NCBI RefSeq assembly: GCF_014697425.1
Contig: NZ_JACJRU010000049.1
Span: 1 to 55,383, forward strand
Direction of reading: 5' to 3'
Length of the DNA: 55,383 bases
From: Nostoc sp. FACHB-110
GTDB taxonomy: Bacteria > Cyanobacteriota > Cyanobacteriia > Cyanobacteriales > Nostocaceae
Position numbers and translations under genes: made by a program. The stretch's first letter is position 1; every line of letters begins with the position of its first letter. Below the pieces are notes generated by a model, which saw only the letters and a list, made by a program, of their open reading frames with translations, was not told the origin of the DNA and made no database searches. This document shows, piece by piece, positions 8,532-16,369 of this stretch.

Positions 8532-9169
8532 AGAAACTCCTTGCGGCGGAGACACATCCCATTGTGGGATTTTACTAAGGCTGCTGGAAAGAGCGTTTGT
8601 GCGGCTGATGAAAGTATATTTATTTCCACTCTCGTCACATCAAAGCACCCAAGACAACCTTAAAAACGCTAGATTTACATTTATACTCTAAATGTTTAAT
8701 CTAACGTCTAGACACTAGTTTCGGAAGCATATCATAGGTACAACTCTGACGGCTCCCCCTAAAGTCATCACTTACTTTAGCAGTGGAAATAGTTATTTGT
8801 TATAAAATTCACAGACAATTGGCGGTATTCCGCACAGTTTTGGAAATTTTTCATTTCCGATTTGTCAAGGAGGCAGGAGGACAAAGGCAGAAGGCAGAAG
8901 GGAATTTCTAGAAATAAATAGAGCTTTAACAACAAAAGAGACTCTTGATTTGTGGTGCGACACGGTTCAAATTACATTTGTTGACTTTGTTCATAAATAA
9001 ATTTTCTTTTCCTGCCCTTCAGGTGACGCTCCTAACGTCGCTAACGCTGACGCTAACAGCAGTTGCTTATGGGGGAAACCCCCAAGACCGCACTGCTTCA
9101 CCTCCTGCCTCTTGCCCTGTGCCTTTCTTCATTCATAATGTCATTAGAGTTCTGGAGAATTACACAATT
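8532..9169. other. Divergent intergenic region, 638 bp
   Basis: This gap separates the minus-strand glycine-rich protein from the plus-strand TPR gene, so it should hold both promoters. It contains a purine-rich stretch near 8866-8902 made of repeated GGAGGCAG/AAGGCAGA words, and near 9023-9085 a stretch of GCTAACG-type words with a GGGGGAAACCCCC palindrome. A reading frame open from 8945 covers the second half, but its residues look like translated repeat rather than protein. I see no other gene. Confidence 0.5.
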
Positions 9170-10054
9170 GTGTCTCAACCGCGTAATCGTTGGATAGTTC
9201 GGGTAATCTTGGGATTAGCAGTTTTAATGTTTGTGGGTGTATCTGTAATTCCTATATTCGGCGCGTTTAATAATACGACATCTGCAAATCGCAATTCTGC
9301 TACTCCTCAAGGCAACTTAGCTTCCACTGACCAAAAAACAAAATTGCAAGACGAAGTACGGGGTTATGAACTAGTTTTGCAACGGGAACCCGAAAATCAA
9401 ACTGCTCTTAAAGGTTTATTACAAGCGCGGCTACAACTTTTAAGTCTTAACCAAGGTGATATTCAAGGCGTAATTACCCCCCTCGAAAAGCTAGCTCAAC
9501 TGAATCCTGAAAGGACAGAATATGGAGTTTTGTTAGCTCAAGCCAAACAGCAAATTGGTGACAAGGAAGGAGCCGCAAAAGCTTATCGCACGATTCTTGA
9601 TACTAAACCCGGTGATTTGAAGGCTTTGCAGGGTATGGTGGTACTGCTTTTAGACCAGCAACGCCCAGAAGCTGCTGTTGGCTTATTGCAAGACACATTG
9701 AATAATGCCAACCAAGTTAATACAATTACGCCAGGAAGCGTGAATGTAGTCGCTGTGCAGGTGCTATTGGGTAATGTTTATGCTGCCCAAAAACGCTATC
9801 CTCAGGCGATGAATGTGTATGACCAAGCTATTAAGAAAGACCCTAAAGATTTTCGCCCAGTTTTAGCCAAAGCTATGCTCTTTAAAGAACAGGGCAAGAT
9901 GACACAAGCCAAACCCCTGTTTGATAGTGCCGCAGCTTTAGCCCCGGCTCAATATCGGGACGAAATTAATAAAGCTGCTATGGCTGCCCCAACTCCTACC
10001 CCTGCTGCTACTTCTGTGCCAGCAACGACACCAGCAGCTACGTCTAAGCCATAA
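9170..10054 (+). CDS. Membrane-anchored TPR protein
   Basis: Start is placed at GTG 9170 (MSQPRNRWIV), preceded by GGAG. The frame is open further upstream, but that part reads through intergenic repeats. Residues about 8-30 form one hydrophobic segment (VRVILGLAVLMFVGVSVIPIF), a signal anchor. The rest is a chain of tetratricopeptide repeats: GYELVLQREPENQTALKGL, AKAYRTILDTKPGDLKAL, AMNVYDQAIKKDPKDF. It ends in a Pro/Thr/Ala-rich tail. TPR arrays mediate protein contacts, probably on the periplasmic or lumenal side here. Its partner is not evident from neighbours. About 294 residues. Confidence 0.72.
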   Translation: MSQPRNRWIVRVILGLAVLMFVGVSVIPIFGAFNNTTSANRNSATPQGNLASTDQKTKLQDEVRGYELVLQREPENQTALKGLLQARLQLLSLNQGDIQGVITPLEKLAQLNPERTEYGVLLAQAKQQIGDKEGAAKAYRTILDTKPGDLKALQGMVVLLLDQQRPEAAVGLLQDTLNNANQVNTITPGSVNVVAVQVLLGNVYAAQKRYPQAMNVYDQAIKKDPKDFRPVLAKAMLFKEQGKMTQAKPLFDSAAALAPAQYRDEINKAAMAAPTPTPAATSVPATTPAATSKP

Positions 10055-10061
10055 ATAAGAG

Positions 10062-10133
10062 ATGGGGGGCAGGGAGCAGGGAGCAGAGGGGAGGAATTTT
10101 CCCCCTGCCCCCTGCTCCTCCTCTCCCTGCCTC
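10062..10133. repeat. G-rich/C-rich imperfect inverted repeat between convergent genes
   Basis: Words GGGGGCAGGGAGCAGGGAG on the left are mirrored by CCCCCTGCCCCCTGCTCC on the right around an AATTTT centre. It fills the gap between the TPR gene and the convergent mnx gene and can fold into a long imperfect hairpin, so two-way termination is possible. Related C-rich text recurs at about 52718-52752, so this is a dispersed repeat family. Confidence 0.55.
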
Positions 10134-10136
10134 TTC

Positions 10137-10757
10137 TCACGCTCCTTCTATAGCGGCGACAACACCAAAAATTAAAAACAAGCAACCGCCAATCAATGTC
10201 AGCTGACGTTCTGAAATGCGTCCGGCGATGAGCTTGCCACCAATAACTGCGATCGCGGCACAAATTCCATGTCCTACAATGGCTCCAGTAGTCACCCCAA
10301 TCGGGTTATAACTAGCAGCTAACGCAATGGTGGCAATTTGGGTGCGATCGCCCCACTCTGCCATAAATGTTAATACAAAGGCTTCTGTTATAATTGCCCA
10401 AGGTGTTTTGCGCTTTGGTAGTTGTAAATCTGCTTGTTTGACAGCCGCTTCCGCTTCTTCTACCACATCGTTATTGCCAGCAGCCGCAGGCATTTTACTC
10501 GCGTCATACAACAGCTTAATCCCGAAGGCAATAAACAAAGCGATTTCGGCATAATGAATGTAAACTTTTGGCAGCAACGATGCAGCTTGCCCAAATACGA
10601 CAGAAAGAATCGTCATTGCCGCCAACGCAGCTATCACTCCTGCAAATACTAACCGCCGCGAATGGTGCATTGCCAAAATCACAGCGATGAAAAAAGTTTT
10701 ATCACCAAGCTCGGAAACGGTAATTAATAATAAAGCTGCGGTAAAAGCTGTTAACAC
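10137..10757 (-). CDS. mnx: GDT1/UPF0016-family cation exporter (Mn2+ exporter Mnx)
   Basis: A 206-residue, roughly six-helix membrane protein with both signature motifs of the UPF0016/GDT1 family: ELGDKT (residues 16-21) in the first half and EWGDRT (134-139) in the second. The halves are separated by an acidic linker. Cyanobacterial members (Mnx in Synechocystis, PAM71-type in plants) move manganese out of the cytoplasm, probably into the lumen or periplasm. The start is taken as GTG 10757 because AGGAG lies 9 nt before it. The longer frame to 10808 would begin inside the U-tract of a regulatory terminator. The upstream manganese riboswitch supports a manganese rather than calcium role. Confidence 0.87.
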   Translation of the reverse strand: MLTAFTAALLLITVSELGDKTFFIAVILAMHHSRRLVFAGVIAALAAMTILSVVFGQAASLLPKVYIHYAEIALFIAFGIKLLYDASKMPAAAGNNDVVEEAEAAVKQADLQLPKRKTPWAIITEAFVLTFMAEWGDRTQIATIALAASYNPIGVTTGAIVGHGICAAIAVIGGKLIAGRISERQLTLIGGCLFLIFGVVAAIEGA

Positions 10758-10806
10758 TCTCTCAAGCTCCTGAAGAATTCTTAGCGATGTGAGCTTGAAG
10801 AGAGCC

Positions 10807-10854
10807 AAAAGACCTCACCAAGCTCACATCTTGTCTGTGAACTTAGTGAAGGTC
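10807..10854 (-). terminator. Riboswitch-controlled intrinsic terminator before mnx
   Basis: On the minus strand an 18-19 bp stem (5' arm starting GACCTTCACT at 10854, 3' arm ending GGTGAGGTC at 10811) with a 7-nt loop is followed directly by TTTT. The 5' arm begins inside the conserved GCGAGACC end of the riboswitch, so closing the aptamer's basal stem and forming this terminator exclude each other. That predicts read-through when the ligand is bound. Confidence 0.7.
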
Positions 10855-10960
10855 TCGCTTTCAAATACTTATATATTTGACATCTGAACCAGGTTCATCA
10901 CCAGTATGTTGATTCAGATGGACTGGCTAGAAACTTTTGCCAGTAGCTACTCCCCTTCGA
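10848..10960 (-). promoter_or_regulatory. yybP-ykoY family manganese riboswitch
   Basis: On the minus strand the leader of mnx starts GAAGGGGAGTAGC (10958-10946) and ends GCGAGACCTTC (10858-10848), the conserved first and last blocks of the yybP-ykoY motif. The GAAGG and CCTTC ends can pair as the basal stem. Between them lie a GCCAG-type hairpin and other helices. Members of this class bind Mn2+ and often control exporters, including UPF0016 proteins, so target and element agree. The inner loops were matched by eye only. Confidence 0.82.
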
Positions 10961-11000
10961 TTAATAGAAATATTACATCTATCTTAGATTAGAGTCAATT

Positions 11001-11131
11001 ATGAAGTATGAAGTATGAAGTATGAAGTATGAAGTATGAAGTATGAAGTATGAAGTGTGAAGTATGAAGTGTGAAGTATGAAGTGTGAAGTATGAAGTGT
11101 GAAGTATGAAGTGTGAAGTATGAAGTGTGAA
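11001..11131. repeat. Heptanucleotide tandem repeat, about 18 copies
   Basis: The 7-mer ATGAAGT (with GTGAAGT variants) is repeated without a break. The left part is nearly pure; the right part alternates TATGAAG and TGTGAAG. Short heptamer repeats (STRR) are a known feature of heterocystous cyanobacterial genomes. The same words appear on the other strand at 7467-7493 and in short form at 25022-25036. Confidence 0.93.
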
Positions 11132-11248
11132 ATTAGTTTGTCTTCTTCACTTTAGCAAGTTTCTTAGCTCGTGTAGTGCGATCGCCCCCAATCTTTCTTT
11201 ACTTTACTGAGTGCTGAGTAAATACAAACTACTCAGCACTCAACACTT

Positions 11249-12226
11249 TTAACTCAGCACTTTTGCTGCCAAACCAACCAATCTCTCACTCAAATCCCAC
11301 AAACGTTCAGCTTTTTCATCATCGCGTGCTTGGGGCGAAACTCTCTGTACAAAAGACTTGCCATCTTTTTTCTGACGATTTCCCCAACTCCAATAAGCAC
11401 CAGATTGCTTGTATTCTGGATCAATCACCACTGCGGCTACCCGTTCACCAGCCAATTCCTGAGACACATATCCCCCAGTGATGTACTTTTGGAACAAGGG
11501 GAAGATTTTTTGGAATAGTGGATAGTGGTTGCGGAATAATGGTGTTTCAGCTACACAGCCTGGATACAGAGAAGTGAAGGTAATGCCAGTGGAATTGTGA
11601 TAGCGGCGATGCAGTTCGCGCATAGTCAGCACGTTGCAAACTTTACTATCTTTGTAAGCTTTGACTGGTTCAAATTTTTTACCGTCAATCATCGAAATCG
11701 GTGCTTTAAACCCAGCCTCAAAACCTTCCAAGTTACCCAAGTCAGGACGTGGCGGAATTTTACCACCAAGTTCATCGGGGTTGTGGGTCACAGTTCCCAA
11801 AATCACCATCCGCTTATCTGCTGCTGAAGATTTTTTCATATCCTCCAACAGCAAATTACACAATAAGAAATGACCAAGGTGATTTGTGGTCATGGTTAAC
11901 TCGTAACCTTCAGGGCTGCGTAAAGGCTCTTTAATTAAGGGCATATAAATTGCCGCATTAGCCACTAACCCATCCAAAGATTTACCACTGGCTCTAAAGT
12001 TATTCACAAATTGCCGCACACTGTCCAAAGAACCGAGGTCAATGTGCATGATGGTATAGCTGTCTTTGGGTATGCCCACTTCTTGAGCAGCTTTTTCTGC
12101 CTTTGCCAAATCTCGGCAGGCCATAACAACGTGCCATCCTCTGCGAGCAAATGCTTTTGCAGCGTACAAACCTACCCCAGAGGACGCACCTGTGATTACA
12201 ACCGTTGACTTCCGATCCTGTGCCAT
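11249..12226 (-). CDS. por: Light-dependent protochlorophyllide oxidoreductase (LPOR)
   Basis: A 325-residue SDR-family enzyme. The NADPH-binding GASSGVG lies at residues 13-19 and the catalytic Tyr-x3-Lys is YKDSK (Tyr191, Lys195). Cys37, Cys197 and Cys224 sit in conserved POR contexts (for instance SLYPGCVAETPLF). Length and sequence match cyanobacterial POR end to end. The enzyme uses light to reduce ring D of protochlorophyllide to chlorophyllide in chlorophyll synthesis. It stands as a single gene with an AGAAGAG box before the ATG. Nostocales also have the dark-operative enzyme, which is not in this window. Confidence 0.96.
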   Translation of the reverse strand: MAQDRKSTVVITGASSGVGLYAAKAFARRGWHVVMACRDLAKAEKAAQEVGIPKDSYTIMHIDLGSLDSVRQFVNNFRASGKSLDGLVANAAIYMPLIKEPLRSPEGYELTMTTNHLGHFLLCNLLLEDMKKSSAADKRMVILGTVTHNPDELGGKIPPRPDLGNLEGFEAGFKAPISMIDGKKFEPVKAYKDSKVCNVLTMRELHRRYHNSTGITFTSLYPGCVAETPLFRNHYPLFQKIFPLFQKYITGGYVSQELAGERVAAVVIDPEYKQSGAYWSWGNRQKKDGKSFVQRVSPQARDDEKAERLWDLSERLVGLAAKVLS

Positions 12227-12402
12227 TTCTCTTCTGACTCTGTTAATCGCCTTTTACTATCTTTTGGATCTTACATCACAGAGTTATACAGATTATCTAT
12301 CAATTTTTGCTTAATACTTGTTAACAAACAAGCAGATAAATTTAGAGTTACAGATAGTAGTTATTGCGAAATATTAACTGTATATCGAAATTATAATGCT
12401 GA

Positions 12403-12525
12403 TACCAATTTAATGTGAAGTTGCACATATCCTCGCCTTCAAAAGGGGGACTTTGATTCTTGTTCCCCCTTTTTTAGGGGGGTTAGGGGGGATCGAATTC
12501 TATGCAGCTTTATAAAAAATTGGTA
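12403..12525. mobile_element. MITE-like element with imperfect terminal inverted repeats
   Basis: About 123 bp bounded by TACCAATTT on the left and AAATTGGTA on the right. The matching continues inward, less well, to AAGTTGCA and TGCAGCTT, giving ends of about 23 bp. The middle has a hairpin of CCTTTTTT/AAAAGGGGG type and a GGGGGG-rich right side. It has no coding capacity. The same 'GATACCAATTT...' design is common among small non-autonomous elements of Nostocales. Target-site duplication is not obvious. Confidence 0.5.
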
Positions 12526-12699
12526 TGAGTATAGATTTAAATGTAGGCGATCGCTTCCATACTATTAAATCAAGCCTAACTTTTTTAATTAGCAAAATCT
12601 TCAATTGAAAACAGGTATAAATTTTGAATTTTTATTGAATTTCATTGAAATTAAAATGGTGGGGACAGCCCACCAATAAGGAATTATTTAATGTTTATT

Positions 12700-13113
12700 T
12701 TATAATAAATATTCTCTGGTATGGTGATGATTAAAAAACATTTCCATATCATATTCAATATTATCTAAGATAATCGAAAAATTAGTTCTATCATATTCAC
12801 CTTCACAAAAAGTCTCCATATATAGATTGTTGCCTAAATTATCTATATATACTTTCATGAACATAAATAATAAATTTAATTCATTCACATATTCTAAAAG
12901 ACTGACTCTACTAACATTTAAGTCACAAGAGTAAAGAATTCTAATTAATACGCCTCGGTTATGGATATGTTTAACTATCAAACCATGCTTTCTGGGATGA
13001 CGACATAACAATAATTCATCCTCTTCTTCAACATGATAGCCATTAAATTCTAAATGGTTACGGTATCTGACTAAGGGGTGAGCTAAAGAGTCCCCGATAT
13101 TAACTTCTGACAT
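12700..13113 (-). CDS. YbjN-like small protein
   Basis: 137 residues from ATG 13113 (MSEVNIGDSL), with a GAGG 9 nt upstream; an in-frame GTG five codons earlier is the alternative. The pattern of a short helix, a strand set around HGLIVKHIHNRGVLIRILYSC, a helix (SLLEYVNELNLLFMFMKVYID) and strands ending in an FSIILDNIEYDMEMFF helix fits the YbjN / type III secretion chaperone-like fold. In other bacteria YbjN proteins affect motility and stress responses, but the mechanism is unclear. Neighbouring genes give no clue. The fold call is by eye. Confidence 0.6.
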   Translation of the reverse strand: MSEVNIGDSLAHPLVRYRNHLEFNGYHVEEEDELLLCRHPRKHGLIVKHIHNRGVLIRILYSCDLNVSRVSLLEYVNELNLLFMFMKVYIDNLGNNLYMETFCEGEYDRTNFSIILDNIEYDMEMFFNHHHTREYLL

Positions 13114-13216
13114 TGGCCTCAACCTCACAAATTTTCCACCCAGCTACACTGGTTAAAATTAGTATTCCCACTTAGAGCCAATTTATAAACTAAATCTTGA
13201 GATAGCTAAGTGACTA

Positions 13217-13669
13217 TCATTCAGGTAAATACTCATCATTTGTCACATCTAGGATGTCATAGGGACAAATACTTGGAAAAGATTCTACTGGCAAACCAGT
13301 TTCAGCTTTTGCTTGCTTAACAGCTTGTAAGTAAGATTCTGCAAAAATGCTGTCCAGATAAGATTGAAGACTAGGCGAATCATTGAGAGCTTCATTTACA
13401 CGTCTACGATGCTCGATTATGCTTGCTTCCCAGCTACCGCTTCTTTTTTGGGGTTGAAATTGCCATTTGAGCAAATGCACCAGAATCACAATAAGATTAC
13501 TTTTGAGCCTGCGACGCTCACTCTTCCCCATATCGGCAATTTCCTCAATTAAATTTTCCCAGTCCACGTTTGCATAGTCCTGACTTTGCAATTTTTCTAC
13601 AGTTGCTTCTATCCATTGCAAGTAGTCGATATTGTATAAGGTTTGGGAATGAGCCTTTAAGGAAGACAT
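13217..13669 (-). CDS. DUF29 family protein
   Basis: A 150-residue all-helical protein matching the DUF29 family, widespread and multi-copy in cyanobacteria. Landmarks are the N-terminal LYNIDYLQWIEATVEKLQSQDY, the WENLIEEIADMGKSERRRLKSNL block, and LLKWQFQPQKRSGSW, followed by a long helix and the SFPSICPYDI segment. No catalytic residue set is recognised and the function is unknown. It is a single gene with about 100 bp to the YbjN-like gene downstream. Confidence 0.85.
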   Translation of the reverse strand: MSSLKAHSQTLYNIDYLQWIEATVEKLQSQDYANVDWENLIEEIADMGKSERRRLKSNLIVILVHLLKWQFQPQKRSGSWEASIIEHRRRVNEALNDSPSLQSYLDSIFAESYLQAVKQAKAETGLPVESFPSICPYDILDVTNDEYLPE

Positions 13670-13801
13670 AGAGGTTTCTGTAGGAGATAGTTAGACAAAT
13701 TTTTACATAATTGTAGTTTGTGCAGGTGCGATCGCTGTAAGGTACATTTAATCCATCATCCAATACAGTTCAGATAAGATAATTAGCCTACCAATAACCT
13801 T

Positions 13802-13832
13802 TGTAGAGACGTTGCATTGCAACGTCTCTACA
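13802..13832. repeat. Perfect 15-bp palindrome element
   Basis: Arms TGTAGAGACGTTGCA and its exact complement surround one T. This is a recurring dispersed palindrome of Nostocales intergenic DNA. It lies in the 497-bp gap between the DUF29 gene and sdhA, well upstream of the DUF29 start, so a terminator role for either neighbour is unlikely. Confidence 0.7.
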
Positions 13833-13917
13833 GATTCGGCAACATCACGAATCACCTTAACCCAAGCGTATTGATTCATAATCGCTTGATTTGTGATTTA
13901 TCTTGTAAACACATATC

Positions 13918-14110
13918 TTGCACGCCTGCGACTGAAGTCGCAGCTACACAGACAAAACCCGCACTTCGACAAGCTCAGTGACCACCTGCGCGGGTTCCAA
14001 ACCCTTGATATTGCGTTAGTCCGCGTGGTGCGCCAAGCGCAGCGCAAGCGCGATAGGCGGACTTCGTTTGTATAGCCGCGAATTCCATTCGCTGGGGCTA
14101 GGTGCAAGAT
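13918..14110. repeat. Composite hairpin repeat, copy A
   Basis: Several palindromes in a row: TGCGACT/GTCGCA near 13927; AACCCGC (13956-13962) with GCGGGTT (13990-13996) around a CACTTCGACAAGCTCAGTG core; AGTCCGC (14018-14024) with GCGGACT (14057-14063); and GCGAATTCCATTCGC near 14079. A 33-bp core at 13961-13993 is identical to 46189-46221. No protein is supported here; the frames that cross it are repeat translations. Confidence 0.75.
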
Positions 14111-14166
14111 GTGAATAAACAACTTGATGAGGAGTAAACTGTTATTCACCTATCCCCACAAAGTAG

Positions 14167-15894
14167 CTAATACTTCCTCTCCTGTGGCTCAAACATATTA
14201 ATCACAACGGGGCGATATTGAATATCAATACCTGCGGGTGAATAGTAAGCCATTGTATGTCGGAGGAAATTGACATCATCGCGCTGCGGAAAGTCTTCGC
14301 GGAAGTGTGCGCCGCGGCTTTCTTGGCGATTGAGGGCGGATGCTAAAATTGTTTGCCCGACTACCATTAAGCTTCGCAGTTCTAAAGCTTCTACTAGTTC
14401 GGTATTCCAGCAACTACCTTTGTCGTCTAAGAAAACTTGAGAATATTTTTGTTGGATTTCGGTGATTTTTTGCCAGCCTTGACTCATTAATTCTTGGGTG
14501 CGGAAAACGCCGCAGAATTCGGTCATCGTATCTTGAAAGGCTTGGCGGACTTGGTTAATGCGGTATTGTCCTGGTTGTTCTAGTAAAGCTTGAATTTCTT
14601 GCTGGGCTTCTTTGATGTAACGTTGTTCTTCAATAGTAGGTAATTTACGTTTTTGGACATATTGAGCGATCGCTGCTCCCGTGCGCTTGCCATAAACTAC
14701 ACATTCTAAGAGCGAATTACTACCTAAACGATTGGCTCCATGAACAGAGACGCAAGCAGTTTCTCCAGCCGCAAAGAAGGCTTCAACAAAACCATCATCA
14801 CTACTGCGAACTCTACCATCAATGTTAACAGGTATACCACCCATACAATAGTGAATTGTTGGGCGGACGGGCATTGGTTGAGTGACTGCATCAACACCGA
14901 CTAAGCGGTGGGCTTCTTCCCAGCAGAAGGGAACGCGACTCATAATTTTTTCTTTACCCATATGGCGCAAGTCGAGATAGACGAAAGGGCCACCTGCGCT
15001 ACCATCAGGATGAACGCCACGCCCAGCACGAATTTCATAAGCGATCGCTCGTGAGGTAATATCACGGGGGGCTAGTTCCATCCGACTGGGTGCGTAGGTT
15101 GCCATAAAGCGATCGCCTTCAGCATTAATTAAATACGCCCCTTCTCCCCTAACTGCTTCAGAAATCAGCACCCCGACTGGATATAAGCCTGTGGGGTGGA
15201 ACTGCACAAACTCCATATCTTCTAAGGGTAAACCAGCGATCGCCGTCATCGCCAAACCATCGCCTGTAGAAGCGTAATCATTAGAGGTGGTGTTATAAAC
15301 GCGACCATACCCACCAGTGGCAAACATTACAGCCTTTGCCCTGACCACCTCAATATGCCCATCCAAAAGGTGATACATCACCACGCCTTTAGCTTGACCG
15401 TCTTCTAAAATCAGGCGCATTACGTACCACTCTTGATAAATATGCACACCGTACCGCCGCAAATTATTGACCAATTCGTGCAAAATTGCGTGACCAGTTT
15501 TATCTGCGGCGTAACAGGTGCGGTTGTGGGAGTGTCCCCCAAAAGCCCGTTGGGCAATGCGACCATCGGGTAAACGCGAGAACAAAACACCCATATGTTC
15601 TAGGTCAATCACCACATCCGGTGCTTCTTGGGCGAGAATTGCGACAGCATCTTGGTCTGCCAAATAATCGGAACCTTTGACAGTATCAAAAGCGTGTGCT
15701 TGCCAAGAGTCTTCAGTATCGACATTTTTTAACGATGCTGCCATCCCACCTTGGGCAGCCACCGAGTGCGATCGAATCGGGTGAGTTTTAGCAACTACAG
15801 CAACATTTAAACTGGGATCAGTACGGGCAATTTCCACAGCCGCACGACATCCTGCCAATCCGCCCCCGACAATAATCACATCATGTTCCAGCAT
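14167..15894 (-). CDS. sdhA: Succinate dehydrogenase / fumarate reductase flavoprotein subunit
   Basis: 575 residues. The N-terminal FAD fingerprint is VIIVGGGLAG (6-15), and the covalent-FAD histidine context RSHSVAAQGG places it at His43. Further conserved blocks are HNRTCYAADKTGHA, EFVQFHPTGLYP, SEAVRGEGAYL and the C-terminal SRGAHFREDFPQRDD. The enzyme oxidises succinate to fumarate and feeds electrons to plastoquinone in the thylakoid or cytoplasmic membrane. The iron-sulfur subunit gene is not adjacent, as is usual for cyanobacteria, where the subunits are scattered. A single-gene unit with a start at ATG 15894. Confidence 0.93.
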   Translation of the reverse strand: MLEHDVIIVGGGLAGCRAAVEIARTDPSLNVAVVAKTHPIRSHSVAAQGGMAASLKNVDTEDSWQAHAFDTVKGSDYLADQDAVAILAQEAPDVVIDLEHMGVLFSRLPDGRIAQRAFGGHSHNRTCYAADKTGHAILHELVNNLRRYGVHIYQEWYVMRLILEDGQAKGVVMYHLLDGHIEVVRAKAVMFATGGYGRVYNTTSNDYASTGDGLAMTAIAGLPLEDMEFVQFHPTGLYPVGVLISEAVRGEGAYLINAEGDRFMATYAPSRMELAPRDITSRAIAYEIRAGRGVHPDGSAGGPFVYLDLRHMGKEKIMSRVPFCWEEAHRLVGVDAVTQPMPVRPTIHYCMGGIPVNIDGRVRSSDDGFVEAFFAAGETACVSVHGANRLGSNSLLECVVYGKRTGAAIAQYVQKRKLPTIEEQRYIKEAQQEIQALLEQPGQYRINQVRQAFQDTMTEFCGVFRTQELMSQGWQKITEIQQKYSQVFLDDKGSCWNTELVEALELRSLMVVGQTILASALNRQESRGAHFREDFPQRDDVNFLRHTMAYYSPAGIDIQYRPVVINMFEPQERKY

Positions 15895-15966
15895 AACTAA
15901 TCCCCGATTGCAAAAAGCTGCTGTTCTATTGTAAAGATGTGATTCACTCAGCAGTTTTACATCTTT

Positions 15967-16000
15967 ACAAAAAACTTCCCTGCCAGGTGACAGGGAAGTT
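15967..16000 (-). terminator. Intrinsic terminator after the 16052-16369 gene
   Basis: On the minus strand AACTTCCCTG pairs with CAGGGAAGTT around an 8-nt loop and is followed by a run of T. It lies 52 bp past the stop of the small membrane protein gene and 73 bp before the sdhA start, so it separates the two genes. Confidence 0.85.
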
Positions 16001-16051
16001 AATTATTTCAAAATGAACAATAATTAAAATCTACTATTGCCTACTATTAAA

Positions 16052-16369
16052 CTAGTAAGTAGCTTGTATGGGTTGCTGCTGAGAGACATTACCAGGTATT
16101 GGTTCAGTTTTTGTCCCTGGTTCTATAGCAGTTAGTTCAATATGATTTAACAATGTAGTTACAAATGCGAACAGTAAGAACGGTAACGAAAGCAGAACAA
16201 TTAGACCGACTGTTGCCAACGCATATACAGGTCGTCTCGCACCCATCAACGCCAAGGCAGATGCCAAACTGATAACGATTGTAATCAGCCAAACAATGAT
16301 TTGACCGTAGATATCACCAAAGGTCAGAGTACAGACAAACCGATAGTTTTTAATATCACCCTTATTCAT
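16052..16369 (-). CDS. Small two-helix membrane protein, unknown
   Basis: 105 residues from ATG 16369, with GAGG 8 nt upstream; a GTG one codon earlier is also possible. Two hydrophobic segments are clear: about residues 22-44 (YGQIIVWLITIVISLASALAL) and 50-75 (VYALATVGLIVLLSLPFLLFAFV). The polar C-terminus is Pro/Gln-rich. I do not recognise the family, though similar small proteins are common in cyanobacteria. Its own terminator follows, so it is monocistronic. Confidence 0.68.
   Translation of the reverse strand: MNKGDIKNYRFVCTLTFGDIYGQIIVWLITIVISLASALALMGARRPVYALATVGLIVLLSLPFLLFAFVTTLLNHIELTAIEPGTKTEPIPGNVSQQQPIQATY

Noticed and set aside
8945..9169. 75-residue N-terminal extension of the TPR protein
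   Set aside because: The stretch translates dispersed repeat words; GTG 9170 is followed directly by a credible signal anchor.
10758..10808. N-terminal extension of Mnx from TTG 10808
   Set aside because: That start falls in the U-tract of the regulatory terminator; GTG 10757 has an AGGAG site.
11001..11131. CRISPR array
   Set aside because: The repeat is a 7-mer without spacers.
13893..14149. Small proteins on both strands
   Set aside because: They translate the composite hairpin repeat; no start signals.
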